Below are positions 57,265 to 64,000 of a stretch of 64,000 nt of DNA, one piece after another. The position numbers and the translations under genes are program-made. Positions within the stretch are counted from its first letter, which is position 1; each line of letters begins with the position of its first letter. The notes below the pieces were generated by a model. The model was not told where the DNA came from. It saw nothing but the letters and a program-made list of their open reading frames with translations, and searched no databases. This DNA is from Georgenia soli (GTDB lineage Bacteria; Actinomycetota; Actinomycetes; Actinomycetales; Actinomycetaceae): positions 1,426,001 to 1,490,000 of the forward strand of contig NZ_PDJI01000004.1 of assembly GCF_002563695.1 (NCBI RefSeq), given 5' to 3'.

Positions 57265-58101
57265 TCAGCCCCGGTGTGTGTTCCGTCCGCGCGTCAGGCG
57301 CAGCCACACGGTCGCCACGGTCACGACCACCGCGGCGAGCACGGCCGCGACCGCCGTCGGGACGGAGTGCGGCTCACCGGTGGCACGGGCGACAGCGATC
57401 CAAGACAGGCCCCACACGATGGTGGCCGCGGGCGCGAGCCGGCCGCGGCCGAAGACCGCCAGCCCCACCCCGATGGCGGCGACCACCGCGAGGACGACGG
57501 CGGACCAGACCTCCGGCGCCAGGCCGAGTCCGTCGAAGCCCGCGGCCACCAGGGCGGCGGCGACGTTGGCGCACGTCGCCACGCTGACCCACCCGAGGTA
57601 GAGGCCGAGGGTCCCGTCGACGACCACGGCCTCGAGCGCCCCGGCGCCGCGCACGCGGACGAGCTGCGTGAAGATCGTCGCCAGCACCACGAGCAGGACG
57701 GCGATGACGAGGACGCTCGGCCACAGCCGGCCGGCCTGGACCACGAGGATCCAGCCGGCGTTGAGCAGCATCGAGGCGGCCACCCACCAGCCGATCCGTC
57801 GCTGACGCGGCGCGGCCGCCTGGCCAGGCAGCCACTGGAAGATCGTGTAGGCGGCGAGCCCGGCGTAGATGAGGGACCAGACGCTGAACGCGCCCGTCCC
57901 CGGGGCGAGATGGGTGGCGTCGGCGGAGAGTGCGCCGCCGGCGGCGTCGGCGATGGGCGTGCCGCCGAACGCGCCGACGCCGAGCGCGGAGCCGACGAGG
58001 CACAGGACGTAGCTGAGGGTGACGCCGAGCTGACGCAGGCGGTCCGGTCCCGTCGGCCGCGCCGGGGCCTCGGGCCGCGTCGTCGTCGGTCTCTCGCTCA
58101 C
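57265..58101 (-). CDS. TspO/MBR-like tryptophan-rich membrane protein
   Basis: 278 residues with about eight hydrophobic segments, longer than minimal TspO (about 160). TspO-like features: FSVWSLIYAGLAAYTIFQWLP, IGWWVAASMLLNAGWILV and LYLGWVSVATCANVAAAL. TspO proteins bind porphyrins and modulate light- or oxygen-responsive genes. GTG 58101 overlaps the SDR stop (GTGA). Occurrence near carotenoid genes fits a light-stress role, which is inferred. Confidence 0.82.
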   Translation of the reverse strand: MSERPTTTRPEAPARPTGPDRLRQLGVTLSYVLCLVGSALGVGAFGGTPIADAAGGALSADATHLAPGTGAFSVWSLIYAGLAAYTIFQWLPGQAAAPRQRRIGWWVAASMLLNAGWILVVQAGRLWPSVLVIAVLLVVLATIFTQLVRVRGAGALEAVVVDGTLGLYLGWVSVATCANVAAALVAAGFDGLGLAPEVWSAVVLAVVAAIGVGLAVFGRGRLAPAATIVWGLSWIAVARATGEPHSVPTAVAAVLAAVVVTVATVWLRLTRGRNTHRG

Positions 58102-59711
58102 GTGCGCCCCGTCGTCCGTCCCGCTCCGCCTCCGCCGGCGGGCTCAGCCTGGCGCTCCGCCGTCGTGCCTCCCGCCCCGCCTGCGGCGACGGCCTCGGCC
58201 TGGCGCTCCGCCGCCCGGGCGATGTTGCGCTGCATGCCGCCGAAGACGACGCCGTGGAAGGGGTACACGGCCCACCAGTACGCCTGCCCGAGCAGGCCGT
58301 GCGGGTGGTAGATGGCACGCTGGCGGAAGATCGTCCGGCCGTCACCGTCCTCGTCGGCGATCAGCTCGAGCCAGGCGAGGCCCGGCAGCCGCATCTCGGC
58401 CCGCAGCCGCAGCAGGCGCCCTTCCTCGAGCCGCTCCACGCGCCACCAGTCGAGCGCGTCGCCCACCTGGAGCTCGTTGGGGTGCCGGCGTCCGCGGCGC
58501 AGCCCCGGCCCGCCGAAGAGCTTGTCCATGACGCCGCGCGCCACCCAGCCGAGATTCCACGAGTACCAGCCGTGGGCGCCGCCGATTCCCTCGATCACCG
58601 ACCACAGGCGGGCGCGGTCGGCGTCGACGACCGTCTCGCGCTCGTCGACGTACAGGCTGCCGCCGGCCCACTCGGGGTCCTCGGGCAGCGGGTCGCTCGG
58701 CGCGTGCGCGGGCGAGGCGGAGGACCACGTGGTGGCGACCTCGAACTCCCGGACGCGCTGCAGCGCGATCTCGACGGCGCGGTCGAAGCCGAGCAGCCCC
58801 TCAGGCGGGTCGGGCACGTAGGCGCGGATGTCCTGCTCCTTGGCCACGACCTCGTGGATCAGCGACTCCACCAGCGGCTTCGCCAGCCCGCCGGGCACGG
58901 GGGTGACGAGCCCGACCCACAGGCTGGCGAGCTTCGGCGTGAGCACGGGGACGGTGCGGATGACCCGTGGCGGCAGCCCGGCGACCGCGGCGTAGCGCTG
59001 CATCATCTGCCGGTACGTCAGCACGTCCGGTCCTCCGACGTCGAAGGTGCGGCTGACGTCGCGCGGGATGTCGGCCGCCCCGACGAGGTAGCGCAGCACG
59101 TCCCGCACGGCGATCGGCTGGATGAGGTTGTCCAGCCACTTCGGGGCCACCATCGCGGGGAGCCGTTCGGTGAGGTAGCGCATCATCTCGAAGGACGCGC
59201 TGCCCGAGCCGATGATGACGGCGGCCTGGAGCACCACGGTCGGCACGCCGGACGCCAGCAGGATCTCCCCCACCTCGCGGCGCGAGTCCAGGTGCGGCGA
59301 GAGCTCGTCGGACTCCGGGTGCATCCCGCCCAGGTAGACGATGCGCCCCACCCCGGCACGGCGGGCGGCGACGGCGAAGGTCCGGGCCGTGCGCCGGTCG
59401 CGCTGCTCGAAGGTCGGGCCCGTGCCGAGGGAGTGGATGAGGTAGTACGCGACGTCGACGCCCTCCATCGCCGCCGCCAGCTGGTCCGCGTCCTGAGCGT
59501 CCGCCCGGACGACGTCGACGTCGTCGTACCAGTCGCGCCCCTGCAGGCGGTCGGGGTGGCGTGCCATCGCCCGGACGCGGAAGCCCGCCCGCAGCAGCTC
59601 GGGGACGAGGCGCCCGCCGATGTATCCGGTCGCGCCGGTGACGAGGGCGAGGCGGCCGGAGCCCGAGGCCGCGGGCCGGACGGCAGCGTCGCGCGCGGTG
59701 GGTTCCGTCAT
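58098..59711 (-). CDS. SDR-DUF2867 fusion protein
   Basis: 537 residues. N-terminal NAD(P)-binding domain (ALVTGATGYIGGRLVPELLRAG, YYLIHSLGTG, IVYLGGMHPES), an atypical SDR without an obvious YxxxK. Residues about 370-515 are DUF2867, polyketide-cyclase-like (WSVIEGIGGAHGWYSWNLGW, NELQVGDALDWWRVERLEEG, FRQRAIYHPHGLLGQAYW). The C-terminal 30 residues are Gly/Ala-rich. No ribosome site before ATG 59711 is clear. Coupled to the TspO-like gene; substrate unknown. Confidence 0.9.
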   Translation of the reverse strand: MTEPTARDAAVRPAASGSGRLALVTGATGYIGGRLVPELLRAGFRVRAMARHPDRLQGRDWYDDVDVVRADAQDADQLAAAMEGVDVAYYLIHSLGTGPTFEQRDRRTARTFAVAARRAGVGRIVYLGGMHPESDELSPHLDSRREVGEILLASGVPTVVLQAAVIIGSGSASFEMMRYLTERLPAMVAPKWLDNLIQPIAVRDVLRYLVGAADIPRDVSRTFDVGGPDVLTYRQMMQRYAAVAGLPPRVIRTVPVLTPKLASLWVGLVTPVPGGLAKPLVESLIHEVVAKEQDIRAYVPDPPEGLLGFDRAVEIALQRVREFEVATTWSSASPAHAPSDPLPEDPEWAGGSLYVDERETVVDADRARLWSVIEGIGGAHGWYSWNLGWVARGVMDKLFGGPGLRRGRRHPNELQVGDALDWWRVERLEEGRLLRLRAEMRLPGLAWLELIADEDGDGRTIFRQRAIYHPHGLLGQAYWWAVYPFHGVVFGGMQRNIARAAERQAEAVAAGGAGGTTAERQAEPAGGGGAGRTTGRT

Positions 59712-59930
59712 GCCGAAAGTGTGTGCCCTGCCCGTACGGCCGGCCACCGGGAGAGCTGGGCGCAGGACCGGCCCGCGGCCGACGGCGGGCCCGCCCAGCC
59801 GCCGGTCCGTGGTCCCCCGGTCCGCCGAGGCGTTCAGATGGTCGTGACGCCCGCACTCGCTTACCGTCTCGGTACGGCTCCCGCACAGGGCCGGACACGA
59901 CCCCGCCCTCCCAGCCGCCGGCAGGCCCGC

Positions 59931-60674
59931 ATGACGTCTCCGCCCCATCCTCGGCGCGCCGACGCGCTCCCCCGCCGGGGACTCGAGGAGCTCGTCGACA
60001 GCCCGGCGCTCGCGGGTTCCCTCGACGACGGCCGGCCGCCCTCCCCGTCGATCGACCACACGGCGACGGTCGACGTCCTTCTCGACGACCGCCCGCTCCG
60101 GGAGCGGGCGCGCGAGATCGTCGAGGTGCCGGGGTCGGCGTGGACCCGCGCGGCGGTGCACGGTGCCGGCGTTCTCGCCGTGCTCAGCCTGGTCGCCGGT
60201 CTCGGCTGGGGCGTGGTGGGGCTGGCCCTCATGGCGCTCGTGCTGCTCGGGGTGACGCTGGCCCGGGTGCTCCGGCTGCCCGGCGATCTGCAGCTCCTCC
60301 TCGACCTGACGCTCGTCGTCGCGGCGTGGGCGGCCCTGCTCCAGCTGTACCAGCGGTGGTGGTGGCTGGACATGGTCGTGCACATGGTGGCGACCGGGCT
60401 GCTCGCCGTGCTGGCCGTGACCGGGCTCCTGCGGGCTGGCACCTTCGCGGCGGGGACGTCCAGGCGCGGGCGACGGCTCGGGCTGGCAGCCGTCACGCTC
60501 GCCGTCGGCCTGGCGCTCGCCGTCGTCTGGGAGGTCGGCGAGTGGGCGGGGCACACCTATCTCGACCCGGCCATCTTCGTCAGCTACGAGGACACGATCG
60601 GTGACCTGGCGGCCGGCGGCGCCGGGTCGGCGGTGGCGGCCGCGTGGCTCGCGTGGCGGCGGGACGGCCGGTGA
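59931..60674 (+). CDS. DUF2238-like integral membrane protein
   Basis: 247 residues with five to six membrane helices after a 75-residue polar N-terminus. The family pattern appears as LYQRWWWLDMVVHMVATGLLA, AVVWEVGEWAG and YEDTIGDLAAGGAGS (WExxE...Dt..D...G). Function unknown. The preceding 219-base divergent region has no gene. Its stop overlaps the next start (GTGA), so it is coupled to the glycosyltransferase. Confidence 0.75.
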   Translation: MTSPPHPRRADALPRRGLEELVDSPALAGSLDDGRPPSPSIDHTATVDVLLDDRPLRERAREIVEVPGSAWTRAAVHGAGVLAVLSLVAGLGWGVVGLALMALVLLGVTLARVLRLPGDLQLLLDLTLVVAAWAALLQLYQRWWWLDMVVHMVATGLLAVLAVTGLLRAGTFAAGTSRRGRRLGLAAVTLAVGLALAVVWEVGEWAGHTYLDPAIFVSYEDTIGDLAAGGAGSAVAAAWLAWRRDGR

Positions 60675-61429
60675 CCGGCTCGCCGCGGATCAGCGTGGTC
60701 GTCCCGGTGCGCGACGACGCCCCGGCCCTGCGGGCCTGCCTGGCCGCCCTGGCCCGTCAGCGCACGCCCCCGGCGGAGGTCATCGTCGTCGACAACAACT
60801 CCACCGACGCCACGGCCGAGGTGGCGGCCTCGTTCGGCGTGCGGGTGGTGCACGAGCCGGTCCGGGGCATCCCGCAGGCCGCGGCGGCGGGGTACGACGC
60901 GGCCACCGGCGACGTCGTCGCGCGGCTGGACGCCGACACCCTGGTGGGTCCGGGCTGGGTCGAGCGGATCGCGGAGGTGATGGCCGACGGCGGGACGGTC
61001 GCCGTCACGGGCACCGGCCGCTTCTACGGCCTGCCCGCCCCGGTGAACGGACCCGCCACCTGGGCCTACCTCGGTGCCTACTACCTCTTCTGCCACGCCG
61101 CGCTGGGCCACCACACGCTGTGGGGCTCGAACATGGCGGTGCGGCGTTCGGCGTGGGAGGAGGTCCGCGCCGCCGTCCACACCGACGACCCGGAGCTCCA
61201 CGACGACCTCGACCTGGCGTTCGCCCTGGGGCCGCACCGCCGCATCAGGCTGGACCACGGCCTGCACGTGCGGGTGTCGGGCAGGTCGGTGGTCGGGGCG
61301 GCGCAGTGGCGCCGCCGGATGCGCCGCGCGTGGCGCACGATCCTGCTCAACTGGGAGGACCTGCCGCCCTGGGAGCGGTGGGCGGTCCGCCTCCGTGCTC
61401 GACCGTTCCGGAGTCGCCCTCCGCGCTAG
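60671..61429 (+). CDS. Glycosyltransferase family 2
   Basis: 252 residues. GT-A fold: ISVVVPVRDDAPALRACLAAL, VIVVDNNSTDATAEVAASFG, the DXD-type ARLDADTLVGPGWV and the acceptor-side HDDLDLAFALG. No membrane helix is certain. It transfers a sugar from a nucleotide sugar to an unknown acceptor, perhaps a carotenoid or polyprenyl product, since carotenoid genes are nearby; that is inference. GTG 60671 overlaps the upstream membrane-protein gene. Confidence 0.87.
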   Translation: MTGSPRISVVVPVRDDAPALRACLAALARQRTPPAEVIVVDNNSTDATAEVAASFGVRVVHEPVRGIPQAAAAGYDAATGDVVARLDADTLVGPGWVERIAEVMADGGTVAVTGTGRFYGLPAPVNGPATWAYLGAYYLFCHAALGHHTLWGSNMAVRRSAWEEVRAAVHTDDPELHDDLDLAFALGPHRRIRLDHGLHVRVSGRSVVGAAQWRRRMRRAWRTILLNWEDLPPWERWAVRLRARPFRSRPPR

Positions 61430-61574
61430 GCGGGCGCGGTCCGGGCCGCGCGGCGGGCTCCCGCACTCCGGATCGGTGGCGCCCGGGCCGTGCGGCCACC
61501 GCGTAGTGCGGCTCACGCCGTGCGAGCCCTCCCCGCGGTCGCCCCGGGCGCCGCGGACGGACGACAATGGACGG

Positions 61575-63218
61575 ATGCCCGACGGCCCCCTGATCGTCCA
61601 GTCCGACAAGTCGCTCCTCCTCGAGGTCGACCACCCCCGCGCCCGTGAGGCGCGCCGGGCCATCGCCCCGTTCGCCGAGCTCGAGCGCGCGCCGGAGCAC
61701 ATCCACACCTACCGGCTCACCCCGCTCGGCCTGTGGAACGCCCGCGCCGCCGGCCACGACGCGGAGCAGGTGGTCAACGCCCTCATCGAGTACTCGCGCT
61801 ACGCGGTCCCCCACACGCTGCTCGTCGACGTCGCCGAGACGATGGACCGCTACGGGCGGCTCCAGCTGGTCAAGCACCCCACCCACGGCCTCGTCCTGCA
61901 CGCCCTGGACCGGCCGGTGCTGGAGGAGGTGCTGCGCTCCAAGCGCATCAAGGGGCTGGTGGGCGAGCGGATCGACGCCGAGGACGTCGTCGTCCACCCC
62001 TCGGAGCGCGGCCGGCTCAAGCAGGTCCTCGTCAAGCTCGGCTGGCCGGCCGAGGACCTCGCCGGCTACGTCGACGGCGAGGCGCACGCCATCGACCTGG
62101 CGCAGGACGGCTGGCACCTGCGGCCCTACCAGGAGGAGGCGGTCGAGACGTTCTGGCACGGCGGCTCCGGCGTCGTCGTCCTGCCCTGCGGGGCGGGCAA
62201 GACGCTGGTCGGCGCGGGCGCGATGGCGAGGTCGAGGACCACCACGCTGATCCTGGTGACCAACACCGTCTCGGCGCGGCAGTGGCGCGAGGAGCTGGTG
62301 CGCCGCACCACCCTGACCGAGGACGAGATCGGCGAGTACTCCGGCGCCCGCAAGGACGTCCGGCCGGTCACGATCGCCACCTACCAGGTCCTCACCACCC
62401 GCCGGAAGGGCGTCTACACCCACCTGGAGCTGCTGGACGCCCACGACTGGGGCCTGATCGTCTACGACGAGGTGCACCTCCTCCCCGCGCCGATCTTCCG
62501 CATGACGGCGGACCTGCAGGCGCGGCGCCGGCTCGGGCTGACCGCCACGCTCGTGCGTGAGGACGGCCGGGAGGACGAGGTCTTCTCCCTCATCGGCCCG
62601 AAGCGCTACGACGCGCCGTGGAAGGACATCGAGGCGCAGGGCTACATCGCGCCGGCCGAGTGCGTCGAGGTCCGCCTGACGCTGCCGGAGAGCGACCGCC
62701 TCGTCTACGCGACGGCGGAGCCTGAGGAGCGCTACCGGCTCGCCGCGTCGGCGCCCGGGAAGACGAGGGTGGTGCGGCAGATCCTCGATCGTCACCCGGG
62801 CGAGCAGACGCTGGTGATCGGGCAGTACCTCGACCAGCTCGACGAGCTGGCGGAGTCCCTCGACGCCCCGCTGATCACCGGGCAGACGAGCGTGACGGAG
62901 CGCCAGCGGCTCTTCGACGCGTTCCGCGCCGGGGAGATCCAGGTGCTCGTGGTGTCCAAGGTCGCGAACTTCTCGATCGACCTGCCCGAGGCGTCGGTCG
63001 CGGTGCAGGTGTCCGGCTCGTTCGGCTCGCGCCAGGAGGAGGCCCAGCGGCTCGGCCGGCTCATGCGACCCAAGGCGGACGGCAAGACCGCGCACTTCTA
63101 CGCCGTGATCGCCCGCGACACCGTCGACCAGGACTTCGCCGCGCACCGCCAGCGTTTCCTCGCCGAGCAGGGCTACGCCTACACGATCGTCGACGCGGAG
63201 GACCTCGCCAGCGCATGA
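61575..63218 (+). CDS. DNA repair helicase, XPB family
   Basis: 547 residues. N-terminal helicase-associated (DRD-like) domain up to about 195. Helicase core: Q-like LRPYQEEAVETFWHG, Walker A LPCGAGKT, DEVH box VYDEVHLLPA, motif III LGLTATLVREDG, and the C-terminal lobe with FRAGEIQVLVVSKVANFSIDLPEA, then SGSFGSRQEEAQRLGRLMRP. A 3'-5' helicase/translocase implicated in DNA repair or transcription-coupled processes. GACAAT at 61563-61568 lies 6 bases before ATG 61575, so it may be leaderless. Related to the helicase-associated protein at 41383. Confidence 0.93.
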   Translation: MPDGPLIVQSDKSLLLEVDHPRAREARRAIAPFAELERAPEHIHTYRLTPLGLWNARAAGHDAEQVVNALIEYSRYAVPHTLLVDVAETMDRYGRLQLVKHPTHGLVLHALDRPVLEEVLRSKRIKGLVGERIDAEDVVVHPSERGRLKQVLVKLGWPAEDLAGYVDGEAHAIDLAQDGWHLRPYQEEAVETFWHGGSGVVVLPCGAGKTLVGAGAMARSRTTTLILVTNTVSARQWREELVRRTTLTEDEIGEYSGARKDVRPVTIATYQVLTTRRKGVYTHLELLDAHDWGLIVYDEVHLLPAPIFRMTADLQARRRLGLTATLVREDGREDEVFSLIGPKRYDAPWKDIEAQGYIAPAECVEVRLTLPESDRLVYATAEPEERYRLAASAPGKTRVVRQILDRHPGEQTLVIGQYLDQLDELAESLDAPLITGQTSVTERQRLFDAFRAGEIQVLVVSKVANFSIDLPEASVAVQVSGSFGSRQEEAQRLGRLMRPKADGKTAHFYAVIARDTVDQDFAAHRQRFLAEQGYAYTIVDAEDLASA

Positions 63219-63248
63219 GCCGAGCGGCGCGAGCGCGGTGCTGCCCAG

Positions 63249-64000
63249 TCACTGCACGGGTTCCGCGGCGCCCCTGACGGCGTCCCCGAGGAGGTCCTCG
63301 ACGGTTGCGGCGAACTTCTCGACCACCCGGGTGACGTCCCGGGGCAGCACCTGGGCGCGCAGGCAGGCCTGGGCGAGCAGCTCGCGGACCTCGGCGGCCC
63401 CCGCCGCGACGGCGCCGGAGTCGACGAAGAAGTGGCGCAGCACCGCGGCGCCGGCGTCGTCGAGCGCGGGGTCGCCCCACAGGTGCTCGACGGCGGACCA
63501 GCCGGGATGCAGGCTCGCCCGCTCGACGAGCGTGGTCACCTTCCCCCGGCGCAGGTCCGAGCGGCGTGCGCGGTCGACGAGGACCTCGCGCACGTCGTCG
63601 ACGATCTGGTAGGCGACGCCGAGGCACTCCCCCACCGCCCACAGGTCGTCCTCCGAGCGGCCGGGGGCACCGGCGACCACGGCCCCGAGGACGAGCGGGC
63701 AGGCGAAGGAGTAGGCGGCGGTCTTGCCGCGGGCGACGGCGCGCACCGAGCCTGCGTCGGCCGGCAGCAGCCCGAGCTCGAGGGCGACGTCGCCGAGCTC
63801 GCCCATCACCGTGGTGCCGAGCGTGCGGGAGACGGTGCGCTGGACGGCGAGCGCCTCGCGGGCGGGCAGCTCCGCCGTCGCGAACAGGTGATGGGCGAGC
63901 CCGAGCGCCAGGTCGCCGGCGAGCACCGCGACGACCTCGCACCATCGCTGGGCGACGGCGACGTCCGCCCCGGCGAGCAGGGCACGCTCCCGGGCGATCG
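63249..64000 (-). CDS. Polyprenyl diphosphate synthase (N-terminus beyond window)
   Basis: The frame stays open to the right edge; 250 residues are visible. The second Asp-rich region YQIVDDVREVLVDRAR, the preceding GKTAAYSFACPLVLGA and the following RRGKVTTLVERA identify the family. The first DDxxD motif would lie outside the window. Distinct from CrtE by sequence, so it may make a different chain length, for example for menaquinone or undecaprenyl-type lipids. It is convergent with the XPB helicase gene. Confidence 0.85.
   Translation of the reverse strand, partial: IARERALLAGADVAVAQRWCEVVAVLAGDLALGLAHHLFATAELPAREALAVQRTVSRTLGTTVMGELGDVALELGLLPADAGSVRAVARGKTAAYSFACPLVLGAVVAGAPGRSEDDLWAVGECLGVAYQIVDDVREVLVDRARRSDLRRGKVTTLVERASLHPGWSAVEHLWGDPALDDAGAAVLRHFFVDSGAVAAGAAEVRELLAQACLRAQVLPRDVTRVVEKFAATVEDLLGDAVRGAAEPVQ

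Noticed and set aside
63219..63248. Terminator between XPB helicase and polyprenyl synthase genes
   Set aside because: Only 30 bases; no stem longer than a few pairs was found.

Overview
The window is chromosomal DNA of a very GC-rich Gram-positive actinobacterium, most likely of the order Micrococcales. The evidence is uniform high-GC coding sequence, many GTG starts, TANNNT -10 boxes placed directly before start codons (leaderless genes), 4-nt stop/start overlaps, and lineage-typical genes: DUF3027, the long cold-shock protein, XPB-type helicase plus helicase-associated protein, and a C50 carotenoid operon. The genus cannot be settled from the sequence alone. No rRNA, tRNA, CRISPR array, phage or insertion sequence was seen. 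About 57 protein genes plus one leader ORF are supported; the first and last genes run off the window.

Layout. 1-635: end of an IclR regulator. 1044-3691: two secreted repeat proteins, the second with five chaplin-like repeats and a sortase-like C-terminus. 3775-5690: small protein and an initiating sugar-phosphate transferase. 6181-7566: secreted subtilisin. 7832-9139: MFS exporter. 9243-16313: a regulatory/fibre locus with an OmpR-type regulator, two Hpt-fold proteins lacking the phosphorylatable histidine, a SipW-type signal peptidase, two TasA-like exported proteins, a membrane protein with degenerate GGDEF, and a sensor histidine kinase.

16383-32487: Wzx/Wzy-type exopolysaccharide cluster. 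Eight minus-strand genes (28534 down to 17701) are nearly all overlapping: 4,6-dehydratase, PglC-like transferase, glycosyltransferase, sugar aminotransferase, ATP-grasp ligase, Wzy-like polymerase, Wzz/tyrosine-kinase-like protein and a formyltransferase-propeller fusion. A second ATP-grasp gene, a flippase, a FemAB-like acyltransferase and an anchored glycosidase-like protein flank them. The dehydratase-aminotransferase-ATP-grasp order suggests a 4-amino-4,6-dideoxy sugar acylated by a ligase instead of an acetyltransferase.

32516-46489: housekeeping and unknown genes (sacsin-like ATPase, DUF3027, cold-shock protein, an SseB-like multidomain protein, an AbiEi-like protein, XPB-associated protein, DUF2237, HIT, aminotransferase, GNAT). 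Two related palindromic elements and two tandem-repeat tracts lie around the AbiEi-like gene.

46573-64000: a Rieske protein, then a complete C50 carotenoid operon (idi-crtE-crtB-crtI-crtYe-crtYf-crtEb), in which all six junctions are 4-nt overlaps, with a divergent MarR/CrtR-like gene. Next come an ECF sigma/anti-sigma pair, a class F-like sortase beside a DUF4397 protein, a TspO-like protein coupled to an SDR/DUF2867 protein, a DUF2238 membrane protein coupled to a family 2 glycosyltransferase, the XPB helicase, and the 3' part of a second polyprenyl diphosphate synthase.
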